Part shown: one piece after another, positions 19,238 through 27,811 of the stretch | Numbering within the stretch: the first letter of the stretch is position 1 | Layout of the letters: every line of letters begins with the position of its first letter | From: Flagellimonas aequoris | Lineage (GTDB): Bacteria; Bacteroidota; Bacteroidia; Flavobacteriales; Flavobacteriaceae | Assembly (NCBI RefSeq): GCF_003584165.1 | Contig: NZ_QXFJ01000023.1 | Coordinates: 124,001-188,000, forward strand | Direction: 5' to 3' | Length of the DNA stretch: 64,000 bases | Made by a program: the position numbers and the translations under genes | Notes under the pieces: model-generated | The model's database searches: none | What the model was told of the DNA's origin: nothing | Seen by the model: only the letters and a program-made list of their open reading frames with translations

Positions 19238-21409
19238 TTACCCTTTTACGCTGGCCAATTTTCTTTCTTGTTGCTTGATGTTGTTCAAGTGAAGGTCTTT
19301 TAGCACGTTCACGGCCTCTTCGACGTAAATGTCACGGGCCAAATCCTTGTGCCATCTGTCCCTCTTTTCCCTGAGTACGGAATCTTGTGTAAAGAGTTCC
19401 GTTTCATATTTCAAAGAGCCAAAAGACAGTTTGGAATCATAATCCCTTAAGGTCTTGAACTTGTCGGATTGCTTTTTGGCCTCATCCGCTTTTTGCACAT
19501 AGGCATCAAAATTTAGGGAGATTACATTCTCATCTTGCTGCTCCTTGATCCATTTGGCATTCTCCTCGATCAACTTGATCTGAGGATTGTTTTCCATACG
19601 CTTTTTGCTGTTCGCCACGGCAGTTTCAAAATCGATATAGCCATCCCAAATTTTATAATCGGCTGGAGTAATCTTGTCCCACCCCAAAGGGTTTTGCTGA
19701 TCACGCTCCCCAAGGTCAATATAACTGTATTTGTCCGGAATCACGATATCACTTTTCACGCCTTCCAACTGTGTGGAACCTCCATTGATCCTGTAGAATT
19801 TTTGGGTCGTCAATTTAATGGCCCCTAAATCTCCTTGATCGTTGCCTCGCACAATATTGTCCAAAGGAATCACATTTTGAACGGTTCCTTTACCAAAAGT
19901 CTGTTTGCTACCAATGATAACGGCCCTCTTGTAATCCTGCATGGCAGCTGCCATAATTTCGGAAGCGGAAGCGGACAATTCGTTGACCAATATGACCAAA
20001 GGACCGTCCCATTGGATACGCTCGTCCTTATCCTCATGTACTTCTTTGCGTTGTCCAGAGGAACGCACCTGTACAATTGGCCCGTCCTTGATGAACAATC
20101 CGGCCATTTCCACAACGGTTTTCAAAGATCCTCCACCATTGTCCCTTAGATCCAAGATGATGCCCTCGGCACCTGCCTCTTTCAATCTTTCCACCTCTTT
20201 GGCCACATCGGTAGCCGCATTGCGTTCGGCGTAATCTTCAAAATCTACATAGAACTTAGGAAGGTTGATCAATCCATATTTGTGGTCATCACTATCAATA
20301 GTGGCGGATTTTGCATAAGACTCCTCCAATTCCACCACATCTCTTGTAATGGACACTTTTTGGATGGTTCCGTCCACTTTTCTAACGGTAAGGTCCACTC
20401 TGGTTCCTTTTGGGCCCTTGATCAATTTAATGGCATCATCAAGGCGCATCCCTACAATATCGATGGGCTCTTCTCCTTGCTGGCCTACTTTCAAAATTTC
20501 ATCCCCCACTTCAAGGGACTGATCCCTCCAAACGGGTCCACCTGAAATGATCTCGACAATTTTAGCTCCTTCAGGTTTTTTCTGAAGTCGGGCGCCGATA
20601 CCTTCAAACTTACCGGACATGCCAATGTCAAATCGTTCTTTTTCCTCTGGGGCAAAATAGAACGTATGGGGATCAAACTCCTCCACAATAGTATTCAAAT
20701 ACTGAACAAACCAATCCTTACGCTCCAAATCGTCCACAAAGTCGAAGAATTCGTCCAAAGTGTTCTTGGTCACTTCCCTTGCTTCCTCCTCGGTGGTCAC
20801 CTTGTCCACATTAGCAGGAATATCGTTGAAGGCCAATATCGTCTCTGAGTCCACGTTGGCTTCTTGGTTCGCATCGGAGATTCTATTGTCGATTTTGTTT
20901 TCAAAAACGTTCAAGGTGTTGTACTTGAGTTGCTTTCTCCAACGCTCTTTAAGCTGTTTTTTGTTGGCGGCGAACTCTTGGTTCTCGTAATCGATGTTGA
21001 TGGTTTCATCAACAGTGTAATCGAAGGGTTCTGCCAAAACTTCCTTGTAAATTTCCTTTGCTTCTTCCATACGCAACATCAAGCGTTGGTATACGGCATT
21101 GAAAAAAGTAATATCGGTGTTCCTGATCTCGTCATCGATCATGAACCGATACTTTTCAAAATCCCTGATATCACTTTCAAGGAAATATCTTTTGGTAGGA
21201 TCCACAATATCGATGAAATCATCGAACACGTTGGAGCTAAAATTGTCGTTAAGGTCTTTGGGCTCATAGTGGCCCCTTTCCAAAACGTAAGTAATCAAAT
21301 CCAGCAAAAGCTTATCCTTGTCGTCGTTGTCGAAAGACTTATTGGTAAAGCTACATGAGGCTACTGCAACAAGAATAACCAAAAGTGCCAAGATAAAGTT
21401 CTTCTTCAT
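19238..21409 (-). CDS. prc: Carboxy-terminal (tail-specific) processing protease, S41 family
   Basis: 723 residues from ATG 21409. The N-terminus has a lipobox-like VAVASC, so it is probably a periplasmic lipoprotein. Domains in order: N-terminal helical region (about 30-215), PDZ (about 240-330, with RLDDAIKLIKGPKG), the S41 protease with the Ser/Lys pair in NELSASASEIMAAA and GSKQTFGKGTVQN, and a C-terminal Prc extension. It cleaves the C-terminal tails of periplasmic proteins. The upstream ATG at 21448 would add 13 residues before the signal peptide and is less likely. Confidence 0.93.
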   Translation of the reverse strand: MKKNFILALLVILVAVASCSFTNKSFDNDDKDKLLLDLITYVLERGHYEPKDLNDNFSSNVFDDFIDIVDPTKRYFLESDIRDFEKYRFMIDDEIRNTDITFFNAVYQRLMLRMEEAKEIYKEVLAEPFDYTVDETINIDYENQEFAANKKQLKERWRKQLKYNTLNVFENKIDNRISDANQEANVDSETILAFNDIPANVDKVTTEEEAREVTKNTLDEFFDFVDDLERKDWFVQYLNTIVEEFDPHTFYFAPEEKERFDIGMSGKFEGIGARLQKKPEGAKIVEIISGGPVWRDQSLEVGDEILKVGQQGEEPIDIVGMRLDDAIKLIKGPKGTRVDLTVRKVDGTIQKVSITRDVVELEESYAKSATIDSDDHKYGLINLPKFYVDFEDYAERNAATDVAKEVERLKEAGAEGIILDLRDNGGGSLKTVVEMAGLFIKDGPIVQVRSSGQRKEVHEDKDERIQWDGPLVILVNELSASASEIMAAAMQDYKRAVIIGSKQTFGKGTVQNVIPLDNIVRGNDQGDLGAIKLTTQKFYRINGGSTQLEGVKSDIVIPDKYSYIDLGERDQQNPLGWDKITPADYKIWDGYIDFETAVANSKKRMENNPQIKLIEENAKWIKEQQDENVISLNFDAYVQKADEAKKQSDKFKTLRDYDSKLSFGSLKYETELFTQDSVLREKRDRWHKDLARDIYVEEAVNVLKDLHLNNIKQQERKLASVKG

Positions 21410-21612
21410 AATGTGATTTTTTTCTGGAGCGAAACAATCTGACCTCATACCGTCAAATCTTCATTACGTCATCCGTCGTTCTTAATTGTATGAATTCCCT
21501 AAGATACAGAAAAAACCGTGCCAGTTCTGTGTGCCGCTTTTAATTTTTTGTTAAACGGTCAAGGCTTCATATCCTTATGAAAAACGTATTTTTATGCCTT
21601 TAATTATACCTC

Positions 21613-22389
21613 ATGGAAAAACCGCTCATTTTGGTCACCAATGATGATGGAATCACAGCCCCTGGACTTAGGGCCCTGATACGCACCATGAAAGAGATCG
21701 GTGAGGTGGTGGTCGTGGCCCCGGACAGCCCCCAATCGGGTATGGGGCATGCCATTACGGTAGACAGCACGCTATTTTCCAAAAAAGTGGTGGTGGACCA
21801 TAAAGAAGGCGCTCCGAGCGAGTATAGCTGTAGTGGAACCCCGGCCGACTGTGTAAAATTGGCCCTTCGTGTGCTACTGGACCGGACACCGGATATTTGT
21901 GTAAGCGGCATCAACCATGGTTCCAATTCTTCGATCAATGTCATTTATTCGGGTACCATGAGCGCTGCCATTGAGGCCGGTATCGAAGGTATTCCCGCCA
22001 TAGGGTTTTCCCTTTGCGACTATTCCTGGAACGCCGATTTTGAACCTTGTTTGGATGCCGTGAAGAAAATCGTCTCCGAGGCTTTGACCAATGGAATGCC
22101 CAAAGGAACCGTGCTCAACGTAAATATTCCCAAAACCGAAAAGCTCAAAGGGATCAAAATATGTAGACAGGCAAGGGGCAATTGGAAAGAGGAATTTGAC
22201 AAGCGTAGGAGCCCCTCTGGCAAAGATTATTATTGGCTTACCGGGGAGTTCGAGCTTTTGGACAAAGGAGAGGACACTGATGAATGGGCCTTGGCACAAG
22301 GTTACATTTCGGTGGTACCCACCCAGTTCGACCTTACAGCGCATCATGCCATACCATTAATCAACAATTGGAACTTAAATGAACACTAG
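21613..22389 (+). CDS. surE: 5'/3'-nucleotidase SurE
   Basis: 258 residues, normal length. It removes phosphate from nucleoside monophosphates. The signature is complete: NDDGITAPGL with the metal-binding DD, SPQSGMGHAIT, SGTPADCVKL, and SGINHGSNSS...YSGTMSAAIE. It is the first gene after a 203-base intergenic region with no clear promoter consensus, and its end overlaps the next gene by 11 bases. Confidence 0.96.
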   Translation: MEKPLILVTNDDGITAPGLRALIRTMKEIGEVVVVAPDSPQSGMGHAITVDSTLFSKKVVVDHKEGAPSEYSCSGTPADCVKLALRVLLDRTPDICVSGINHGSNSSINVIYSGTMSAAIEAGIEGIPAIGFSLCDYSWNADFEPCLDAVKKIVSEALTNGMPKGTVLNVNIPKTEKLKGIKICRQARGNWKEEFDKRRSPSGKDYYWLTGEFELLDKGEDTDEWALAQGYISVVPTQFDLTAHHAIPLINNWNLNEH

Positions 22390-22666
22390 AAAAGAAATCA
22401 TCATCGGTTTTGTGGTAGGAATCATTGCGAACACGTTCGGCACCTTGCTCTACATTCTCCTCTTTTCGGATTTAGGGATTGTGGACACCTTTAATGCCGC
22501 AGTGGAGCAAGGCCATATTGGCAGTTTGCTCGCATTGGGTGCCATTTTGAACTTGATTGCCTTTTTTGGTTTTCTACGGATCAAAAGGGATCAAAGGGCC
22601 AAAGGTGTGATGTTGGCCACTTTGGTGACGGCGTTGGTTATTTTGTTGTATAAAGTGCTGTCCTAG
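22379..22666 (+). CDS. Small inner-membrane protein, function unknown
   Basis: 95 residues with three hydrophobic segments (about 7-29, 47-65 and 74-92) and an RIKRDQRAKG cytoplasmic loop. I do not recognise a named family. It starts 11 bases inside surE and is followed by lpxB after 27 bases, so it is probably read with surE. The overlap and the regular frame support a real gene. Confidence 0.75.
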   Translation: MNTRKEIIIGFVVGIIANTFGTLLYILLFSDLGIVDTFNAAVEQGHIGSLLALGAILNLIAFFGFLRIKRDQRAKGVMLATLVTALVILLYKVLS

Positions 22667-22677
22667 GCTTAATTTTG
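22646..22677 (+). promoter_or_regulatory. Promoter of lpxB
   Basis: A -33 TTG (22646-22648), 21 bases, then a perfect -7 TAATTTTG (22670-22677), 16 bases before the lpxB ATG. It overlaps the end of the previous gene, so lpxB can be transcribed independently of surE. Confidence 0.6.
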
Positions 22678-22693
22678 AACTTGATTTTTAGCA

Positions 22694-23806
22694 ATGAAAT
22701 ACTATATCATAGCCGGTGAAGCCTCAGGGGACCTCCACGGTTCCAACTTGATCAAGGCCCTTAAAAAAGAGGATGCCTCGGCCGATATCCGTTGCTGGGG
22801 CGGTGATTTGATGGAACAAGCCGGAGGAACACTGGCCAAGCATTACAAAGACATGGCTTTTATGGGTTTCTTGGAAGTGCTCAAGAACATCCCCACTATT
22901 TTCAAAAATATTTCCTATTGTAAAGAGGACATTGAAAAGTTCCAACCAGATGTCATCATTTTTATCGATTTTTCTGGATTTAACCTTCGGATTGCGAAAT
23001 GGGCCAAGGAACAAGGTTTTAAGACCAATTATTATATTTCGCCCCAAATTTGGGCCTCCCGCGAGGGACGAATCAAAAAAATTAAAAGGGATATTGATGC
23101 CATGTATGTCATCCTTCCCTTCGAGAAAGATTTCTATGAAAAGAAACATGGTTTCCCCGTACAGTTTGTAGGACATCCGCTTATTGATGCCATTGAAAAT
23201 ACCCCTTTGGAAGAAAACGATTCCTTCCGAAAAGCAAACGGATTAGACCCTGAAAAACCCATTATTGCATTGCTTCCCGGTAGCCGAAAACAGGAGGTGC
23301 AGAAAATGTTGGATGTGATGCTGTCCGTGAAAGGGGATTTCCCCGATTATCAATTCGTAATTGCAGGTGCTCCGAGCCTTCCCGATGAATTTTACGAACC
23401 CTTTTTAAAAGGAAACAAAGTGGGTTATGTCTCCAACAAAACCTATACCCTCCTCAAGCATTCCCACGCCGCATTGGTCACCAGTGGAACGGCCACTTTG
23501 GAAACAGCCCTTTTTGGCATCCCTCAAGTGGTGTGCTATAAGGGAAATTGGATTTCCTACCAGATTGCCAAGCGCATCATTACCTTGGATTTCATCTCCC
23601 TGGTCAACCTCATCATGAACCGAGAAGTTGTTAAGGAACTGATTCAAAATGAATTGACATCAAAAAATCTCAAAAAAGAGTTGTCAAAAATTATCGGGGG
23701 ACCCGAACGCGAACGCATTTTATCCGACTATAAAGTGTTACGCGAAAAATTGGGGGGAAGAGGTGCCAGTCAATTGGCGGCCCGATTAATCGTCGAAAAT
23801 GCGTAG
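22694..23806 (+). CDS. lpxB: Lipid-A-disaccharide synthase
   Basis: 370 residues, GT19 family. It joins UDP-diacylglucosamine and lipid X to form the lipid A disaccharide at the inner membrane. Visible are AGEASGDLHGSNLI at the N-terminus, FMGFLEVL, IDFSGFNLRIAKWAK, YYISPQIWASREGRIK, FVGHPL, LPGSRKQEV and the SGTATLETALFGIPQVVCYK donor-binding region. The start fits the family and a good promoter. Confidence 0.96.
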   Translation: MKYYIIAGEASGDLHGSNLIKALKKEDASADIRCWGGDLMEQAGGTLAKHYKDMAFMGFLEVLKNIPTIFKNISYCKEDIEKFQPDVIIFIDFSGFNLRIAKWAKEQGFKTNYYISPQIWASREGRIKKIKRDIDAMYVILPFEKDFYEKKHGFPVQFVGHPLIDAIENTPLEENDSFRKANGLDPEKPIIALLPGSRKQEVQKMLDVMLSVKGDFPDYQFVIAGAPSLPDEFYEPFLKGNKVGYVSNKTYTLLKHSHAALVTSGTATLETALFGIPQVVCYKGNWISYQIAKRIITLDFISLVNLIMNREVVKELIQNELTSKNLKKELSKIIGGPERERILSDYKVLREKLGGRGASQLAARLIVENA

Positions 23807-23814
23807 TTTTATCT

Positions 23815-23840
23815 TCCAAGAAAGAAAATCTATTCTTGGA
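23815..23840 (+). promoter_or_regulatory. Inverted repeat ending at the start codon of the NlpC/P60 gene
   Basis: TCCAAGAA (23815-23822) pairs with TTCTTGGA (23833-23840), loop 10 bases. The right arm touches the A of the ATG, so a hairpin in the mRNA could limit initiation. Judged by eye; no folding was run. Confidence 0.35.
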
Positions 23841-24382
23841 TGTTTCGAAAAACCATAATCTTACTGTTATTTTTTGCCGTTGTTGCCTGTGGCCCCGGTA
23901 AAAGAAAACGAACCTACAGCAAGACCCGAACCGTTACGGTTGAGGGGTCGACCGAAGACACATCTCCCAGAAAATCCAAAAAAGAAGAACGCATCAACGA
24001 AAAGGCAGAGGCCATTATTTCCACGGCGATGACCTTTTCCGGAACGCGTTACAAGTATGGGGGCACCACAAAAAAGGGCATGGACTGCTCTGGACTGGTG
24101 TTTGTTTCCTTAAAGGAAAATGATATTCTATTCCCTAGGGTTTCCTATCAAATGGCCATGGAAGGCCAAAAAATTGATGTTGATGACGTTCAGAAAGGGG
24201 ACCTGCTTTACTTCAAGACCTCCAAAAGCGGAAAACGCATCAACCATGTGGGGTTGGTCGTTGAAGTGGATGGGGACGACATCAGATTTATTCACGCCAC
24301 AACCTCAAGGGGCGTTTTGGTATCCTCATTACGGGAAGGGTACTGGAAATACGCCTTTGTAAAAGCCATGCGTATCCTCTAG
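23840..24382 (+). CDS. NlpC/P60 peptidoglycan hydrolase lipoprotein
   Basis: 180 residues. The signal peptide ends in a lipobox VVAC (Cys17). A basic linker (about 22-55) leads to an NlpC/P60 domain with Cys in GMDCSGLVFVS, His in INHVGLVVE, and a third polar residue in FIHATTSRG. Such proteins (Spr/MepS-like) cut peptide bonds in peptidoglycan. The stop directly abuts the ComEC start codon, suggesting coupling. Confidence 0.92.
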   Translation: MFRKTIILLLFFAVVACGPGKRKRTYSKTRTVTVEGSTEDTSPRKSKKEERINEKAEAIISTAMTFSGTRYKYGGTTKKGMDCSGLVFVSLKENDILFPRVSYQMAMEGQKIDVDDVQKGDLLYFKTSKSGKRINHVGLVVEVDGDDIRFIHATTSRGVLVSSLREGYWKYAFVKAMRIL

Positions 24383-26404
24383 GTGCGCCAGCTTAATTTT
24401 GTGTCCGTAAAGCTCACCTTGTGTGTGATGGCGGGCATTGTACTGGGTTTTTATGGTGGATTGCCACCATTGTCCTTCCTGATCGTTTTGCTGGTCCTGC
24501 TTCCCGTTTTGTATGGGATCGGCAAAAAACAGACAAGGGACGGATTCCCTTTTTTTGAACTGTTCACCGCCTTTTTTGGTATTGGCCTGGGCGTTTTTGT
24601 GGTGGGCATGGCTACATTCCCGGTCAATTCTTATAGAATTGATCACGATTTGAATTTGGAAAGCACATGGCATCTCAAAATTACGGAGAGGTTGAAGCCC
24701 AACCCGTTTTCCCAAAAATATGTGGCAGAGGTCATTGCCTTGGACACCGAAAGTGCTTCAGGAAAAATACTGTTGATCCTACCTTCGGACAGCACTGACA
24801 AATCTTTTAAGGTTGATGATGAGTTGCTCATCTTGGCAAAACCTGAGACCGTTCCACCTCCGCTTAATCCTCATCAATTTGATTACAAAAGATATTTGGA
24901 GAAACAAGGCATCCATCACCAGATATTGGCCAATAAAAAAGTATTGGTGCCCATTGAACATCCTTCCCAAACCTTGTTGGGGGTAGCCTCCAGCTTTCGA
25001 GAGCATATCATTGCCCAATTGAAGAAACATGATTTTGGTGTTCAGGAAGTGGGAGTTATCCAAGCTCTATTGTTGGGACAACGCGACGATATTTCCGAAG
25101 ACACGTACAACAATTATATCAATGCCGGGGCCGTGCATATTTTGGCCGTTTCCGGACTTCATGTGGGCATCTTGCTGCTACTGTTGCAATTCCTGCTATC
25201 CCCTTTGGAACGATTACGAAGTGGGAAAACCTTAAAGTTGGTCATTATTGTAACCTTACTTTGGGCGTATGCCTTTATCGCTGGGCTTTCCCCTTCCATC
25301 ATACGCGCGGTGACCATGTTTTCCTTTTTGGCCTATGCCATGCACCTTAACCGACCTACCAATTCGTTCAACATTATTGCCTTGTCCATGTTGTTCATTT
25401 TGTTGGTTAAACCTTTGTTCTTGTTCCAGGTAGGTTTTCAAATGAGTTATGCCGCTGTGTTCGCCATTGTTTGGATCTATCCCAAAATGCAGCGGTTTTG
25501 GTATCCTGATAATTATTTCCTTCAGAAAATATGGCAATTATTGTCTGTTAGTGTAGCCGCACAGTTGGGCGTATTACCCATTAGTCTATTTTACTTCCAT
25601 CAATTTCCTGCCTTATTTTTTGTGGCCAATCTGTTGATCATTCCATTTTTAGGTTTGATTTTGGGTTTTGGTATTCTGGTTATTTTTTTGGCATTGATGG
25701 ATGCGCTGCCTGCAACTTTGGTGCTCGTTTATGATCAAATCATCAAATTGATGAATGCCACGGTGGGTTGGGTGGCCCATCAGGAAGAATTCATTTTTAA
25801 AGACATTCCGTTCGATGCGGTGCAATTGGTATTGGGGTATGTGGTGGTCTTCGCATTGGTGGTCTTTCTATCTCGACCCAAATGGAAATTGGCAATGATC
25901 CTACTATTGGGATTCATTGGCTTTCAAGGTTGGAACTTATGGAACCAAGTGCAAATCCAAAAGAAGGAAACCCTCATCCTGACCCATCGTTCCAGAAATA
26001 CTGTTTTATTGCATCAAATGGGAAGTTCCTTGCAAATTTACGCTGCTGATTCCCTTAATTTGGGAAGCTTGACCAAGGATTATTCAATTGCCGAACGGGT
26101 TAAAAATAGTAGAGTTGAACCATTAAAGAACTATTATTCCATCAACCAGCAAACCTTGTATGTAATGGGTAGCTTGGCCCTGTATCCCCCAACTTCAAAA
26201 ATTGATTATTTGCTGTTGACACAATCCCCAAAAGTGAATTTGGAACGTGTCCTGGATTCCCTTCGACCTAAAATGGTGTTAGCAGATGGCAGCAATTATA
26301 AAAGTGTGGTGAAACGTTGGGAGAAGACCTGCAAACAAAAAGAAATCCCTTTCCACTACACTGGTGAAAAGGGATTTTATGTTTTTATTGTGGAAGAAGA
26401 CTAG
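24383..26404 (+). CDS. ComEC/Rec2-family membrane protein
   Basis: 673 residues from GTG. Domain order: an N-terminal DUF4131-like part with two TM segments and a soluble loop (about 20-180), the Competence domain of about eight TM segments (about 215-480, beginning LLGQRDDISEDTYNNYINAGAVHILAVSGLH), and a C-terminal soluble tail of about 170 residues. The family forms the inner-membrane channel for DNA uptake. The tail lacks the HxHxDH metal-binding motif of full ComEC, as is common in Bacteroidota. The GTG immediately follows the previous stop. It ends convergently with the POT gene, overlapping 4 bases. Confidence 0.9.
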   Translation: MRQLNFVSVKLTLCVMAGIVLGFYGGLPPLSFLIVLLVLLPVLYGIGKKQTRDGFPFFELFTAFFGIGLGVFVVGMATFPVNSYRIDHDLNLESTWHLKITERLKPNPFSQKYVAEVIALDTESASGKILLILPSDSTDKSFKVDDELLILAKPETVPPPLNPHQFDYKRYLEKQGIHHQILANKKVLVPIEHPSQTLLGVASSFREHIIAQLKKHDFGVQEVGVIQALLLGQRDDISEDTYNNYINAGAVHILAVSGLHVGILLLLLQFLLSPLERLRSGKTLKLVIIVTLLWAYAFIAGLSPSIIRAVTMFSFLAYAMHLNRPTNSFNIIALSMLFILLVKPLFLFQVGFQMSYAAVFAIVWIYPKMQRFWYPDNYFLQKIWQLLSVSVAAQLGVLPISLFYFHQFPALFFVANLLIIPFLGLILGFGILVIFLALMDALPATLVLVYDQIIKLMNATVGWVAHQEEFIFKDIPFDAVQLVLGYVVVFALVVFLSRPKWKLAMILLLGFIGFQGWNLWNQVQIQKKETLILTHRSRNTVLLHQMGSSLQIYAADSLNLGSLTKDYSIAERVKNSRVEPLKNYYSINQQTLYVMGSLALYPPTSKIDYLLLTQSPKVNLERVLDSLRPKMVLADGSNYKSVVKRWEKTCKQKEIPFHYTGEKGFYVFIVEED

Positions 26405-27795
26405 GCTTTCTCAACCTCAAATCCTTCCACTTCATCTTCATCCGATACTTTCCCCTCGCCATCCTCGGCTCCATGGGTCAATCGTTTCAGTGGTTTCAAC
26501 AAGGCTATGACCACCAAACCAATCAAGGACCAAATGATGGTAATGCCTAAGAAAATTTCAAATTCGCCCAATTCTTGGGAAATCTCACCGATCAGCCCAG
26601 CTGCTTTATTACCCAAACCGGTGGCTGCCCAGTAGAGTCCCATGATGATGGAAGCATACTTTAACGGTGCCAGTTTGGTAATGAACGACAATGAAACCGG
26701 TGATGCACAAAGTTCCCCGATCGTATGGAACAAATACGCCAAGATCAACCAATACATGCCGGAAGAACCAGTACTTTCATATTGCACGGAAGCTGCGGTC
26801 ATGAATCCAAACCCAAGGGCCATGATAATCAGTCCCACGGCCATTTTGAACAAGGAAGAGGCTTCCTTTCCTTTCTTTCTCCAGCGCAGCCAAAAAGCTC
26901 CTACAGCTGTGGCCAATGTAATGATGAAAAAGGAGTTCACGGATTGGAACACCGATGCGGGAATCTCGAACAATCCAAAGAAATTACGATCTGTTTTTTG
27001 ACTGGCATACAGGTTCATCAAACCACCTGCCTGCTCAAAAGCGGCCCAGAACAAAATAATCAACAAAAACGAAAGCAAGAGCACCTTCACCCTATCCTTT
27101 TCAATTTTGGTCAGTGGTGTATCCAAAATGGCCTTATCGGTCTCATTATCCCTAGAAATTAGATTTCCCACATGGGGCAGAAAACGCTGGCCCCAGATGT
27201 AAACGGCCTGACCTAGAAACATTCCAATGGCAGCCAATCCAAACCCGTAGTGCCAGTTGTAGGTCTCACCAACCCAGCCACAAAGGATCGGAGCCAAAAA
27301 ACCACCAATATTGATCCCCATGTAAAAGACGTAAAATCCAAGATCTCTGCGCTCGTCCTTCGGTTTGTACAATCCACCTACCATGGAAGAAATATTGGGT
27401 TTTAAACAACCCACCCCCATGATCACGAACAAACATCCAATGTAAAAGGTTGTCTCTGAGTTAAGGGCCAACACGGCATGCCCAATACACAGTAAAGCGC
27501 CCCCAAGCATTACGGTTTTCTTTTGTCCCAAAAGCCTATCGGCAACCCAGCCACCAGGCACAGAAGATATGTAAACCAACATGGTGTACCAGCCATAAAG
27601 GGCCAAGGCCTCCTCATTGGTCCAACCAAAACCAGGGTTTTGGGCCGTGGTCTCCGCTACCAAGAACAAGGTAAAAAGGGCCCGCATACCATAGTACGAA
27701 AATCGCTCCCACATTTCGGTGAAGAACAACACGTACAGGCCTACCGGGTGCCCAAATAATTCTCTTTTGTGTACTGGTTTCGCTACTGCTGACAT
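26401..27795 (-). CDS. POT/PTR-family peptide MFS transporter
   Basis: 464 residues with about 12-14 TM segments. It has the PTR signature FTEMWERFSYYGMRALFTLFLV near the N-terminus, with the proton-coupling ExxERFxYYG motif, and LGFYVFYMGINIGGFLAP. It imports di/tripeptides using the proton gradient. It lies 16 bases downstream of the dipeptidyl peptidase gene, so the two probably form an operon that cuts and imports peptides. The acidic tail (DEDEVEGFEVEKA) is cytoplasmic. Confidence 0.93.
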   Translation of the reverse strand: MSAVAKPVHKRELFGHPVGLYVLFFTEMWERFSYYGMRALFTLFLVAETTAQNPGFGWTNEEALALYGWYTMLVYISSVPGGWVADRLLGQKKTVMLGGALLCIGHAVLALNSETTFYIGCLFVIMGVGCLKPNISSMVGGLYKPKDERRDLGFYVFYMGINIGGFLAPILCGWVGETYNWHYGFGLAAIGMFLGQAVYIWGQRFLPHVGNLISRDNETDKAILDTPLTKIEKDRVKVLLLSFLLIILFWAAFEQAGGLMNLYASQKTDRNFFGLFEIPASVFQSVNSFFIITLATAVGAFWLRWRKKGKEASSLFKMAVGLIIMALGFGFMTAASVQYESTGSSGMYWLILAYLFHTIGELCASPVSLSFITKLAPLKYASIIMGLYWAATGLGNKAAGLIGEISQELGEFEIFLGITIIWSLIGLVVIALLKPLKRLTHGAEDGEGKVSDEDEVEGFEVEKA

Positions 27796-27811
27796 ATATC
27801 TTAAAGTTTGA

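Noticed and set aside
24392..24402. TAATTTTG inside the start of the ComEC gene, suggesting a later start
   Set aside because: The N-terminal LNFVSVKLTL fits ComEC relatives, and GTG 24383 abuts the upstream stop; the box is probably chance.
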